In this document: one piece after another, positions 1 to 8,245 of the stretch
How the letters are laid out: each line of letters opens with the position of its first letter
Position numbering within the stretch: the stretch's first letter is position 1
Assembly (NCBI GenBank): GCA_910588845.1
Contig: CAJURU010000010.1
Location: forward strand, 48,135-112,134
DNA: 64,000 bases
Origin: an uncultured Lachnospiraceae bacterium
GTDB lineage: Bacteria > Bacillota > Clostridia > Lachnospirales > Lachnospiraceae
Reading direction: 5' to 3'
Made by a program: the position numbers and the translations under genes
The notes under the pieces: generated by a model
The model's database searches: none
Seen by the model: only the letters and a program-made list of their open reading frames with translations
Told to the model about the DNA's origin: nothing

Positions 1-48
1 TACATACAAAGTCGCCGGGAAACCATAAAAATTTAGGAGGATATAGAA

Positions 49-1068
49 ATGGCAAAGATTTTTTATCAGGAAGATTGTAATCTTTCCTTATTAGATGGGA
101 AGACAATCGCAGTTATCGGCTATGGTAGTCAGGGACATGCTCATGCATTGAACTTAAAGGAATCCGGGTGTAATGTAATCATCGGTCTGTATAAGGGAAG
201 CAAGTCCTGGGCGAAGGCTGAGGCTCAGGGGTTTGAGGTATTTACTGCTGACGAGGCAGCAAAAAAAGCAGATATTATTATGATCCTCATCAATGATGAG
301 CTTCAGGCTGATATGTATAAGAATGATATTGAGCCTAATCTGGAAGCGGGTAATATGCTGATGTTTGCGCATGGATTTAATATTCATTTTGGCGCGATTG
401 TACCGCCGAAGGATGTAGATGTTACAATGGTTGCACCGAAGGGACCGGGACACACGGTAAGAAGTGAGTATCAGGCAGGAAAAGGGGTTCCATGTTTGGT
501 TGCGGTAGAGCAAGATGCCAGTGGCAAGGCACAGGATATTGCACTTGCATATGCATTAGGTATCGGCGGAGCAAGAGCTGGCGTTTTGGAGACTACTTTC
601 CGCACTGAGACGGAGACTGACTTATTTGGTGAGCAGGCAGTTCTCTGCGGCGGCGTATGCGCTTTGATGCAGGCTGGTTTTGAGACGTTAGTAGAAGCTG
701 GATATGACCCGAGAAATGCATATTTTGAATGTATTCATGAGATGAAATTGATTGTTGATTTAATTTACCAGTCAGGCTTTGAGGGAATGCGGTATTCAAT
801 CTCTAATACAGCTGAATACGGAGATTATATTACAGGACCTAAGGTTATTACAGAGGATACAAAAAAGGCTATGAAAAAGATCTTGTCTGATATTCAGGAT
901 GGTTCTTTTGCCAAAGAGTTCTTATTAGATATGTCTCCGGCAGGTCGTCAGGTACATTTTAAAGCAATGAGAAAGCTGGCGGCAGAGCATCCATCTGAGG
1001 CAATCGGTAAGGAAGTTCGTAAGCTGTATAGCTGGAACAGCGAGGAAGATAAACTTATTAATAACTAA
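49..1068 (+). CDS. ilvC: Ketol-acid reductoisomerase (NADP+)
   Basis: Second common step of valine, leucine and isoleucine synthesis: Mg-dependent isomerisation and NADPH reduction of acetolactate or acetohydroxybutyrate. The 339-residue length fits the short class I enzyme. The N-terminal Rossmann fold shows GYGSQGHA at residues 24-31. The helical C-terminal domain carries the acidic metal-binding stretches around DLFGEQ (about 191-196) and ECIHE (about 226-230). The start is fixed by an AGGAGG SD at 35-40. The 48 bases upstream show only this SD, so the gene may be the last of an ilv operon that begins outside the window. A perfect terminator follows the stop. Cytosolic; identification is very secure. 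Confidence 0.97.
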   Translation: MAKIFYQEDCNLSLLDGKTIAVIGYGSQGHAHALNLKESGCNVIIGLYKGSKSWAKAEAQGFEVFTADEAAKKADIIMILINDELQADMYKNDIEPNLEAGNMLMFAHGFNIHFGAIVPPKDVDVTMVAPKGPGHTVRSEYQAGKGVPCLVAVEQDASGKAQDIALAYALGIGGARAGVLETTFRTETETDLFGEQAVLCGGVCALMQAGFETLVEAGYDPRNAYFECIHEMKLIVDLIYQSGFEGMRYSISNTAEYGDYITGPKVITEDTKKAMKKILSDIQDGSFAKEFLLDMSPAGRQVHFKAMRKLAAEHPSEAIGKEVRKLYSWNSEEDKLINN

Positions 1069-1092
1069 ATTTAACATTGTTAGTAGACAAAT

Positions 1093-1126
1093 CCCCGAAC
1101 AAGATATAATTTGTTCGGGGGTTTTT
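1093..1126 (+). terminator. Rho-independent terminator of ilvC
   Basis: CCCCGAACAA (1093-1102) pairs perfectly with TTGTTCGGGG (1111-1120) over an 8-base loop and is followed by GTTTTT. It lies 25 bases after the ilvC stop. Confidence 0.93.
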
Positions 1127-1275
1127 GACATAAAAAGTGTTGAAAAAAAGCGCGTTTGAGCGTTTTTTAGAAGACAATGGCAATTTTTTTCTACATATTT
1201 GTGCATAGATGTTTTTATAGATAGATGATATAATCGAAGCGCAGTTAAATTAAGTCATGAAAAGGAGGAAAATGG

Positions 1276-1872
1276 ATGACAAACGAAGAATTATTATTGA
1301 AATTGTCTGAACTGCTGGCGGATAAGCTTCAGCCGGTAACGGATGCAATTCAAAGGTTAGACGAACGGATGCAGAAGTTTGAAGAGAGGCTTATCAGGCT
1401 GGAAGAACGGATTGAAAAGCTGGAAGTCAGACTTGAAAAATTAGAAGAGCGTCTTACAATTATAGAAGAGCGTATAGAAGCTTTGGAAGAGCGTTTAGAA
1501 GCCCTGGAACATCGTCTGGAAGCTTTGGAAGAGCGTTTAGAAGTCCTGGAACATCGTCTGGAAGCTTTGGAAGAGCGTTTAGAAGCTCTGGAACATCGAG
1601 TAGAAAAGTCGGAAGAACGGTTTGAAAAGCTTGAAGGTCAAGTAGACAGTCTGGAAGGCGGCATGTGCGAAGTAAGTAAAAATATTATTCATTTGAAATT
1701 ACAAAATGAAAATGTTATTTTGCCGCGCTTACAGACTATAGAAGAGTGCTACACGTCTACTTACCTTCGATATAGAGATGGTATTGTTCATATGGATCAG
1801 CTTCAGGCAGATGTAAGTGCTCTGAAGACTGTAGTATCAGATCACAGTTATAAGTTACAAAACATTTCATAA
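1276..1872 (+). CDS. Coiled-coil protein with LEERLEA heptads, function unknown
   Basis: A 198-residue soluble protein. Residues 20-125 form an almost uninterrupted coiled coil built of heptads such as LEERLEA and LEHRLEA. A less regular C-terminal segment of about 75 residues follows. No signal peptide, membrane segment or catalytic motif is visible. The ATG at 1276 has AAAGGAGG about 8 bases upstream, and a TATAAT at 1229-1234 could be its -10 box, although the -35 is poor. The gene stands alone between the ilvC terminator and a convergent LysR gene. Part of the coil is encoded by three 42-bp tandem DNA repeats, so coil length may vary between strains. A structural or spacer role is only inference. 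Confidence 0.75.
   Translation: MTNEELLLKLSELLADKLQPVTDAIQRLDERMQKFEERLIRLEERIEKLEVRLEKLEERLTIIEERIEALEERLEALEHRLEALEERLEVLEHRLEALEERLEALEHRVEKSEERFEKLEGQVDSLEGGMCEVSKNIIHLKLQNENVILPRLQTIEECYTSTYLRYRDGIVHMDQLQADVSALKTVVSDHSYKLQNIS
1477..1602 (+). repeat. Three tandem 42-bp repeats inside the coiled-coil gene
   Basis: Units at 1477-1518, 1519-1560 and 1561-1602 are nearly identical. Each encodes 14 residues (two heptads, EALEERLEALEHRL-type). The nucleotide identity is higher than heptad constraint requires, which suggests recent slippage or unequal recombination. Confidence 0.9.
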
Positions 1873-1916
1873 TTGGCAGTTCTCAAAGATGGGGTCTAAT
1901 TCTTAGGGGGCAGCAT

Positions 1917-2810
1917 CTACTGATATTTCTCATAAAATTCAATAAAGTGTTTTAAAGATTTTGAAATTTTCGTGCTTTTGTTGTAAGCGAAGCCAATCTC
2001 ACGTTTGTGGATGGGGTGTTTTAGGGGAATTTCTGTCAGAACTCCAGCCTGTAGTTCAGTCTTGACAAAATCTCGGATGACACAGCCGATGCCTAGGCTT
2101 GTTTTTGACATTTCAATCAATAAATCCATATTAGAAACTTCAATGATGTTATGCAAAAGAATATGATTGTCATGAAAGTAACTATCAATGTATTGGCGTG
2201 TGATATTTTCTCTGTCTAACAGTAGGAGTGTAGAGCTCTGAAAGATATGTTGTCGTTTTACGCCTCGCACTTGTAGATTGTGGAGATAGTCATGAGTTGT
2301 GACGAATATATCTTCGATTTCATGTAATGGATAAAAATCCATATTTTTGAGGTTCTCAGGTTTTCCTACAAGTCCAATGTCAAGTTTGCTGTCTTCTAAG
2401 AGTTTCAAGGTGTGGTTGGTGGAGTGGCAGGCAATGGAAATGTTTATGTGTGGATATTCCTTTATGAAGTCTTTTAGGTATGGCAGCAGGACATATTTGC
2501 AGAGTGTAGAGCTAGCGCCGATAGTAAGATTGCCAATGCCTAGAGCAATAGAACGGCGCAACCTGTCTTCTCCGATTGTTAAAGTCTCGAATGCAGATTT
2601 GACGTGCGTGTAGAGCAGTTCTCCTTCAGGGGTCAATGTTACCCCGCGGGAGCTGCGCGCAAAGAGTTTGACGCCTAGGTTTTCTTCCAACTTTTGGATA
2701 GATTTGCTGATGGCTGGCTGGCTGATGTATAATTCTTTTGCCGCTCGAGATATGTTTCCGTTGTTTGCAACAGCATAAAAGATGCGGTAAGAGGAAAGGT
2801 TTTGCTCCAT
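1917..2810 (-). CDS. LysR-family transcriptional regulator
   Basis: A 297-residue LysR-type regulator. The N-terminal winged helix-turn-helix spans residues 1-62 and includes the family signature around SRAAKELYISQPAISKSIQKLE. The remainder is the two-lobed effector-binding domain (about 90-295). It is divergent from leuC across a 150-bp AT-rich intergenic region, the classic arrangement for a LysR protein controlling the neighbouring operon as well as itself. Regulation of leuCD is therefore inferred. The co-inducer cannot be read from the sequence. The start ATG at 2810 (complement) opens MEQNLSSYRIFY, a normal LysR N terminus. The 3' end meets the coiled-coil gene with no clear terminator between them. 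Confidence 0.92.
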   Translation of the reverse strand: MEQNLSSYRIFYAVANNGNISRAAKELYISQPAISKSIQKLEENLGVKLFARSSRGVTLTPEGELLYTHVKSAFETLTIGEDRLRRSIALGIGNLTIGASSTLCKYVLLPYLKDFIKEYPHINISIACHSTNHTLKLLEDSKLDIGLVGKPENLKNMDFYPLHEIEDIFVTTHDYLHNLQVRGVKRQHIFQSSTLLLLDRENITRQYIDSYFHDNHILLHNIIEVSNMDLLIEMSKTSLGIGCVIRDFVKTELQAGVLTEIPLKHPIHKREIGFAYNKSTKISKSLKHFIEFYEKYQ

Positions 2811-2960
2811 ACGATACTCCTTTTTTATAACTGTGCTGTACAGCTATACCTTATTTTTAAACTATAACTATAAATTATAATGATTATATTTATTATGTAT
2901 TTCTATTATACTACGTGATATGTTAGAATAGCAAGTAGAAAAGAAAAGGAGGACTGAAAT
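2811..2960. promoter_or_regulatory. Divergent lysR / leuC regulatory region
   Basis: 150 bp, strongly AT-rich, between two divergent starts. It holds dyad-like AT stretches (for example around 2855-2895) that could bind the LysR protein, and a possible leuC -10 box TATACT at 2907-2912 with a weak -35. The exact operator cannot be assigned by eye. The leuC SD (AAAGGAGG) ends the region. Confidence 0.5.
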
Positions 2961-4217
2961 ATGGGAATGACAATGACACAGAAAATTCTTGCCGCAGCGG
3001 CGGGACTTTCAGAAGTGAAAGCAGGACAATTAATTGAAGCGGATTTGGATCTTGTTCTGGGAAATGACATTACCTCGCCCGTGGCAATTCATGAGATGGA
3101 TAAATTCACTGCCGAGGGGGTGTTCCATAAGGATAAAATTGCTTTAGTTATGGATCATTTTGCACCGAATAAAGATATCAAATCAGCACAGCATTGCAAA
3201 TGTGTTCGTGAGTTTGCAGCGAAGCACGAGATTTCAAATTATTTTGATGTGGGGGAAATGGGAATTGAACATGCGCTGCTTCCGGAACAAGGGCTTACCG
3301 TAGCGGGGGATGTAATTATTGGTGCAGACTCTCATACCTGCACTTACGGTGCGTTAGGGGCATTTTCTACAGGCGTGGGAAGTACGGATATGGCGGCAGG
3401 AATGGCGACCGGCAAGGCATGGTTTAAGGTTCCTTCTGCGATTAAGTTTCATATTGTCGGAAAACCATCGAAATGGGTCAGCGGTAAAGATGTAATTCTC
3501 CATATTATTGGAATGATTGGTGTGGACGGAGCTCTTTATAAGTCCTTGGAATTTGTTGGTGAAGGAATTGCCAATCTATCTATGGATGACCGTTTTACAA
3601 TTGCCAATATGGCGATCGAGGCTGGCGCTAAAAACGGTATTTTTCCGGTAGATGCGCTTGCAGAGACTTATATGAGAGAACATTCTCAACGTGCATACAA
3701 GATTTTTGAGGCGGATGAGGATGCGGAATATGATGAAGAATATACGATTGATCTCAGTACCTTAAAGTCAACGGTATCATTTCCGCATTTGCCTGAGAAT
3801 ACGAGGACGATTGACGAAGTCGGTGATGTGAAGATAGATCAGGTGGTAATTGGTTCTTGCACGAATGGGCGTTTGGATGATCTTAGGACAGCAGCGGAAG
3901 TAATGAAAGGCAAGAAAGTAGCGAAAGGAATCCGTTGTATTGTGATTCCGGCAACACAGCGTATTTATCTGGAGGCTATGGAAGAGGAATTATTGAGAAT
4001 ATTTATAGAGGCTGGCGCAATTGTAAGCACGCCTACCTGTGGACCATGTCTGGGCGGCTATATGGGTATATTGGCAGAAGGTGAACGCTGCGTTTCCACC
4101 ACCAACCGCAATTTTGTAGGACGGATGGGCCATGTGGAGTCTGAGGTATACCTTGCAAGTCCGGCAGTAGCGGCGGCCAGCGCAATTACCGGTAGGATAT
4201 CAGCGCCGGAAGAATAG
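2961..4217 (+). CDS. leuC: 3-isopropylmalate dehydratase, large subunit
   Basis: With LeuD it isomerises 2-isopropylmalate to 3-isopropylmalate in leucine synthesis, using a [4Fe-4S] cluster. At 418 residues it is the short (archaeal/clostridial) form, not the roughly 470-residue E. coli type. Cluster-ligand motifs are visible: GSCTNGR at about 298-304 and CGPCLGG at about 359-365, with the earlier SHTCTYG near residue 125. The start is supported by AAAGGAGG 8 bases upstream. leuD follows after 98 bases that hold an interspersed repeat. leuB is not adjacent, so the pathway is split on the chromosome. The homoaconitase alternative within this family is less likely given the leuD partner and the ilvC neighbour. 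Confidence 0.95.
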   Translation: MGMTMTQKILAAAAGLSEVKAGQLIEADLDLVLGNDITSPVAIHEMDKFTAEGVFHKDKIALVMDHFAPNKDIKSAQHCKCVREFAAKHEISNYFDVGEMGIEHALLPEQGLTVAGDVIIGADSHTCTYGALGAFSTGVGSTDMAAGMATGKAWFKVPSAIKFHIVGKPSKWVSGKDVILHIIGMIGVDGALYKSLEFVGEGIANLSMDDRFTIANMAIEAGAKNGIFPVDALAETYMREHSQRAYKIFEADEDAEYDEEYTIDLSTLKSTVSFPHLPENTRTIDEVGDVKIDQVVIGSCTNGRLDDLRTAAEVMKGKKVAKGIRCIVIPATQRIYLEAMEEELLRIFIEAGAIVSTPTCGPCLGGYMGILAEGERCVSTTNRNFVGRMGHVESEVYLASPAVAAASAITGRISAPEE

Positions 4218-4308
4218 GAGGAAGGCAAATGCGGAGCATTTTCTGAATGCCTTGCGACGACTTGGCAGGTGACGCGGAGCGGCGCGTGCCGGTACTAATA
4301 TAAGGAGG
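4216..4308 (+). repeat. Interspersed intercistronic repeat, single copy (leuC-leuD)
   Basis: The repeat begins with the AGGAGG that overlaps the leuC stop codon and runs to the AAGGAGG that serves leuD. By hand alignment its first 78 bases differ at about 9 positions (roughly 88 percent identity) from the repeat at 44528-44757 in the V-ATPase operon. It contains a potential mini-ORF: ATG at 4229, stop at 4244, then an in-frame ATG at 4247 reading MPCDDLAGDAERRVPVLI to a TAA at 4301-4303. An inverted repeat (GGCAAATGC / GAATGCC) can fold at its left end. Confidence 0.9.
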
Positions 4309-4315
4309 ATGAAAT

Positions 4316-4804
4316 ATGAAAGCGAATGGAACTGTTTTTAAATATGGAGACAATGTAGATACCGATGTAATCATTCCAGCAAGATATCTGAATTCTTCTG
4401 ATCCCAAGGAATTGGCGGAACACTGTATGGAGGATATCGACAAAGATTTTGTAAATAAGGTTAAAGCAGGGGATTTGATTGTCGCAGACAAGAACTTTGG
4501 CTGCGGCTCGTCCAGGGAGCATGCGCCAATTGCCATCAAGGCGGCAGGCGTGAGTTGTGTGATTGCAGAGACGTTTGCCAGGATTTTCTACCGCAATGCC
4601 ATTAATATTGGGCTTCCCATCATTGAATGCCCGGATGCGGCGAAGGGGATTGAAGCAGGAGACGAAGTCGAAGTAGATTTCGACAGCGGAATTATCACTA
4701 ATAAGACAAAAGGTCTGACATTCCAGGGACAGGCATTTCCAGAATTTATGCAAAAAATTATCAAATCAGAAGGGTTAATCAACTATATTAATAAGAAACA
4801 GTAA
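4316..4804 (+). CDS. leuD: 3-isopropylmalate dehydratase, small subunit
   Basis: Swivelling-domain partner of LeuC. The 162-residue length matches the short LeuD family. The hallmark N terminus GDNVDTDVIIPARYL (about residues 9-23) and the substrate-binding loop GCGSSREHAP (about 61-70) are both intact. The ATG at 4316 is preceded by AAGGAGG with 7-8 bases of spacing. That SD is the right-hand edge of the interspersed repeat, so leuD translation relies on a ribosome-binding site associated with the repeat. It is co-transcribed with leuC. A stem-loop follows immediately after the stop. Confidence 0.95.
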   Translation: MKANGTVFKYGDNVDTDVIIPARYLNSSDPKELAEHCMEDIDKDFVNKVKAGDLIVADKNFGCGSSREHAPIAIKAAGVSCVIAETFARIFYRNAINIGLPIIECPDAAKGIEAGDEVEVDFDSGIITNKTKGLTFQGQAFPEFMQKIIKSEGLINYINKKQ

Positions 4805-4811
4805 AAATTAT

Positions 4812-4848
4812 GGGGCTTTGGCAAAGTTATTTCGCTGACAGCCCCTTT
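4812..4848. terminator. Stem-loop between convergent leuD and AP2/HNH-like gene
   Basis: GGGGCT (4812-4817) pairs with AGCCCC (4840-4845), followed by TTT. The loop holds a nested CTTTGGCAAAG. The opposite-strand gene's stop codon (4827-4829) lies within the loop. It is short for a terminator, so the assignment is moderate. Confidence 0.55.
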
Positions 4849-5630
4849 AAATAACAGAGGTATTTCTTGGAAATCTTAATCTGGCTGTAAATGTCTGCAT
4901 ATTCTCGGGGAGAATAATTTTCGAGGTAATTAGTCTGATAATTCTTGGTAATGCCGGATTTTTTTGCCAGGTCTACGGCTTTGTTGTAAGCAATTGCCGC
5001 TTCATCTTCTGACAAGTAGGTTCCTACTGTATAATTTCCATTGATATGAATATGAACTTTATAACTGCTGGCGCCGTGCGAGGTTATTTTTGTCACGCCG
5101 TAATAGCGGTTGATTATAATAATATTAGAATAGCGTAAATCCCAGGGATCTTCGTTGGCAAAGTAGTAATCGCGTCCGGGAACGGCATAATTCTTGATAC
5201 CATAGCGGGAAAGAATATTTATCTGCATTCCATAATCGTTGACGAAGAGATGTCCCTGGCGGCGCATGATTTTATGGCTGGAATAATAAAAAAGGTCGTC
5301 AATATCAAATTTTAATTCCTCAGATGGGGAAAGATAATAGACAAAATAATTATTCCTCAAATAAATAGGATTTTTAAAATATATATGGTTATCCCTAAAA
5401 TTCAGCAAAGAAATCGCCTTGCCAAAACTTAGAATAGTCGGTAGTAAGAAAATGTTGTCAATGGTTGTGGAGAAATCGGAGAGTAAATGCGAGGCTTCGA
5501 CGTAGGCCTGATGTGCATCCTGCTCTGATGCGAAACTGCCAAGGGAAATGTGTTTGTTCTGAAAGGTAATGCCGGAACGGTAATAGGCTGTTTTGTTTTT
5601 TTTGAAAGCAAGATATGCGCCTGGCAGCAT
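4827..5630 (-). CDS. AP2-domain protein with degenerate HNH-like centre
   Basis: A 267-residue protein with two AP2/ERF-like DNA-binding modules. The first spans residues 15-46 (RSGITFQNKHISLGSF, then an AHQAY helix). The second spans 177-222 (YKVHIHINGNYTVGTY, then an EAAIAYNKA helix). The segment between them (144-175) has the layout of an HNH homing-endonuclease core (DPWDLRYSNIIIIN resembles the usual NPLDNRxxNL), but the expected catalytic His pair is replaced by Tyr/Phe. By comparison with AP2-HNH homing endonucleases, this looks like a nuclease that lost cleavage and kept DNA binding. Function is unknown; a domesticated DNA-binding role is inference. It is divergent from the SleB-type hydrolase gene. 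Confidence 0.7.
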   Translation of the reverse strand: MLPGAYLAFKKNKTAYYRSGITFQNKHISLGSFASEQDAHQAYVEASHLLSDFSTTIDNIFLLPTILSFGKAISLLNFRDNHIYFKNPIYLRNNYFVYYLSPSEELKFDIDDLFYYSSHKIMRRQGHLFVNDYGMQINILSRYGIKNYAVPGRDYYFANEDPWDLRYSNIIIINRYYGVTKITSHGASSYKVHIHINGNYTVGTYLSEDEAAIAYNKAVDLAKKSGITKNYQTNYLENYSPREYADIYSQIKISKKYLCYLKGLSAK

Positions 5631-5717
5631 AAGCCCCTCCCTGTGATGTTTTCATGCATTTTTTGTATGAAATCTGCAAAATAAGTATATCATAAAAAAC
5701 AGGAAAGGAAAACAATT

Positions 5718-6521
5718 ATGTTGATAATTCAAAAACTGTTTAAAAATGCGTATTCTTGCATGAAGGGCATAGCAAAGAGGTTATATAGAGCTTGTGCTGT
5801 TCTTGCTTCTGGATTTACAGTGTTTACACTTGTGTTTCTGAATGGGCAGAATGCCTATGGCAGAGGGAAGGATACGGTGGAATCGAAGCCGGCGGCTTTA
5901 GTGGATATAGAGGAAAAGCTGAAAAGGGAAGAACCCCGGGCAGCACATATATTGGAGGGCGGCCTTGGGCTGGCATGCAGAGATTTTTTGGAAATAAGCC
6001 CAAGCCATGTCAAAGAAGGAGTGAAAGCGGAAATTTCTAAACGAGAGGTGGAGGCGGTCTGTGCTCAGATTGCGCCGGCAGTTCACAGTGAAATGCCCAA
6101 AGCGCCAATCAATCCTTATGGAGATATTACGATAGCTGAGGAGGATTACAATGCATTATGCAGGATTGTGCAGGCAGAAGCAGGAGGAGAGGACACGCAG
6201 GGGAAAATTCTCGTGGCAGAGGTAGTTCTAAATCGTGTGCTTTCTGGAAATTTTGCATCTTCGGTTTACGATGTCGTCTTTGAGCGCAACGGAGGGCGGC
6301 CACAATTCTCACCTACGGTCGATGGACGCTATTATTCGGTTACAGTATCATCAGATACGATTAACGCGGTAGACCAGGCATTGTATGGGGAAGATATTTC
6401 TCAGGGCGCATTGTTCTTCTCCGCGCGCAGTAAAGCAAATCCCAATGATATGGCGTGGTTTGACCGGAATCTAAAGTGGCTGTTTGCGCATGGTGGACAT
6501 GAATTTTATACGCTTCCGTAG
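5718..6521 (+). CDS. Exported cell-wall hydrolase, SleB/CwlJ-type
   Basis: A 267-residue protein with a basic N terminus and one hydrophobic segment (about 26-45) serving as signal or anchor. A variable linker follows, then a C-terminal Hydrolase_2 domain (about 140-267). The domain shows the family pattern CRIVQAEAGGE...GKILVAEVVLNRV and ends ...GALFFSA...GGHEFYTLP. Family members are lytic transglycosylase-like enzymes such as the spore cortex hydrolase SleB. Whether this one acts in germination or vegetative wall turnover cannot be told. The ATG at 5718 has AAAGGA 9 bases upstream. No partner such as YpeB is adjacent. Confidence 0.85.
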   Translation: MLIIQKLFKNAYSCMKGIAKRLYRACAVLASGFTVFTLVFLNGQNAYGRGKDTVESKPAALVDIEEKLKREEPRAAHILEGGLGLACRDFLEISPSHVKEGVKAEISKREVEAVCAQIAPAVHSEMPKAPINPYGDITIAEEDYNALCRIVQAEAGGEDTQGKILVAEVVLNRVLSGNFASSVYDVVFERNGGRPQFSPTVDGRYYSVTVSSDTINAVDQALYGEDISQGALFFSARSKANPNDMAWFDRNLKWLFAHGGHEFYTLP

Positions 6522-6553
6522 CGGCTGTTTTATGCGCTTGTGTAGAAGCCCTG

Positions 6554-6582
6554 TTGACAGGGCAAAAAAAAACTTCTATAAT
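6554..6582 (+). promoter_or_regulatory. Sigma-A type promoter of thrC
   Basis: Consensus TTGACA (6554-6559), exact 17-base spacer, consensus TATAAT (6577-6582). Initiation would fall near 6589, about 63 bases before the thrC start. Confidence 0.88.
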
Positions 6583-6617
6583 GAGGGGTGTCCCGAATCA
6601 GGGATGCCTCATTTTTT
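6579..6617 (+). terminator. Stem-loop ending the SleB-type gene, overlapping the thrC promoter
   Basis: ATGAGG (6581-6586) pairs with CCTCAT (6606-6611), with an inner TCCC/GGGA stem, followed by a T6 run. The left arm shares bases with the -10 box of the thrC promoter, so only read-through RNA, not the thrC transcript, can form the full hairpin. Confidence 0.65.
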
Positions 6618-6651
6618 AGAAAGATGACAGAAGCAAAGGATGGAATGAATA

Positions 6652-8133
6652 ATGTTATATGTTAGTACGAGAAATTCAGCGGAAAAGGTAACAGCCTCCC
6701 AGGCGGTATTGAAGGGGTTGGCAGAAAATGGCGGTTTGTTTGTACCAGAGCAGATTCCGGCGTTAGATGTTGCGGTGGAAAAGCTTGCAGACATGACATA
6801 CCAGGAAACAGCCTATGAGGTAATGAAACTGTTCCTTACTGATTATACGGAGGAAGAGCTTAAAATATGCATTGAAAATGCATATGATGAGAAGTTTGAT
6901 ACAGGCGAGATTGCTCCTCTGGTAAAGGCACAGGATGTCTCTTATCTTGAGCTCTTTCATGGGGCTACCATTGCATTTAAGGATATGGCGCTTTCTATAT
7001 TGCCGCATCTCTTAATAACGGCGGCAAGGAAGAACCATGTTACAAATGATATTGTGATACTGACGGCTACCTCGGGCGACACGGGAAAAGCAGCTTTGGC
7101 GGGTTTTGCAGGCGTAGAAGGGACAAAGATTATCGTCTTTTATCCGAAGGACGGCGTAAGCCCTATCCAGCAGAAGCAGATGGTGACGCAGAAGGGGGAT
7201 AATACGTTTGTCGTGGGGATCAATGGTAATTTTGACGAGGCGCAGACTGGAGTAAAGAGGATGTTTTCGGATTCGGCGCTGGCAGAGGAGATGGCAGGGA
7301 AAGGTTATCAATTTTCCTCTGCAAATTCCATCAATATCGGACGTTTAGTTCCGCAGATAGTGTATTATGTTTATGCGTATGCCAAGATGGTTAAGGCGGG
7401 AGAAATCGAAAACGGAGAGAAGATGAATGTGGTAGTGCCCACAGGCAACTTTGGCAATATTCTTGCTGCGTTTTATGCTAAGAATATGGGAGTACCGATC
7501 GGTAGGTTAATCTGTGCATCCAATGAGAACAAGGTGTTGTATGATTTCTTCTCTACAGGTACTTATGATAAAAACAGAGAATTTATACTAACCTCCTCTC
7601 CATCTATGGACATATTGATTTCCAGCAACCTGGAGCGCTTGATTTACCGCATTGCAGGTGACGACGCCGATAAAAACCGAGAGCTTATGAAATCTCTGCA
7701 AGAGCAAGGAAAATACACGATAACAGAGGAGATGCAGGCACAGCTTACGTCCTTCTATGGTAATTATGCTAGTGAGGCAGAGACAGCGGCTGTAATCAGG
7801 GAAATATATGAAGAGACAGGCTATGTCATCGACACGCATACAGCCGTGGCGGCAGCTGTCTATAAAAAGTACCAGAAAGAGTCAGGAGATACGGCAAAGA
7901 CGGTGATTGCTTCCACGGCCAGTCCTTACAAATTTACCAGAAGCGTCATGACGGCGATTGATGGGAAATATGACAGCAAGCCGGATTTTGAGTTGGTCGA
8001 TGAGTTAGAAACGCTGTCCCAAGTGAAAGTTCCGCAGGCAATTGAGGATATTCGTACAGCGCCGGTGTTACATAAGACGATATGTGAAGTGGGAGAGATG
8101 GAAGCTGTTGTAAAGAAGTTTTTAGGTGTGTAA
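6652..8133 (+). CDS. thrC: Threonine synthase
   Basis: PLP enzyme converting O-phosphohomoserine to threonine. The 493-residue length and the N terminus MLYVSTRNSAEKVTASQAVLKGL fit the longer, fungal/proteobacterial-like threonine synthase class. The PLP lysine lies in the motif ATIAFKDMA (Lys110), and the phosphate-binding loop is around TATSGDTGKAAL (about 140-151). The gene is monocistronic: it has its own consensus promoter and a terminator directly after the stop. No other thr genes are in the window. Identification is secure. Confidence 0.96.
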   Translation: MLYVSTRNSAEKVTASQAVLKGLAENGGLFVPEQIPALDVAVEKLADMTYQETAYEVMKLFLTDYTEEELKICIENAYDEKFDTGEIAPLVKAQDVSYLELFHGATIAFKDMALSILPHLLITAARKNHVTNDIVILTATSGDTGKAALAGFAGVEGTKIIVFYPKDGVSPIQQKQMVTQKGDNTFVVGINGNFDEAQTGVKRMFSDSALAEEMAGKGYQFSSANSINIGRLVPQIVYYVYAYAKMVKAGEIENGEKMNVVVPTGNFGNILAAFYAKNMGVPIGRLICASNENKVLYDFFSTGTYDKNREFILTSSPSMDILISSNLERLIYRIAGDDADKNRELMKSLQEQGKYTITEEMQAQLTSFYGNYASEAETAAVIREIYEETGYVIDTHTAVAAAVYKKYQKESGDTAKTVIASTASPYKFTRSVMTAIDGKYDSKPDFELVDELETLSQVKVPQAIEDIRTAPVLHKTICEVGEMEAVVKKFLGV

Positions 8134-8152
8134 AAAATAATAACGGTTTGTT

Positions 8153-8193
8153 TGCCTTTCTGTTTCGTTCGTTGAATACAGAAAGGCATATTT
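8153..8193 (+). terminator. Terminator of thrC
   Basis: TGCCTTTCTGT (8153-8163) pairs with ACAGAAAGGCA (8178-8188), a perfect 11-bp stem followed by TATTTTAT. It lies 20 bases after the thrC stop. Confidence 0.85.
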
Positions 8194-8245
8194 TATCTAC
8201 TGTAGGAAGGCGTTTTTGCGTGACTAAGTATCTCTTATAGCATAA

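Noticed and set aside
4812..4848. tRNA-like fold at the leuD/AP2 junction
   Set aside because: It is a simple stem-loop with no T-loop or anticodon features; I found no tRNA elsewhere in the window either.
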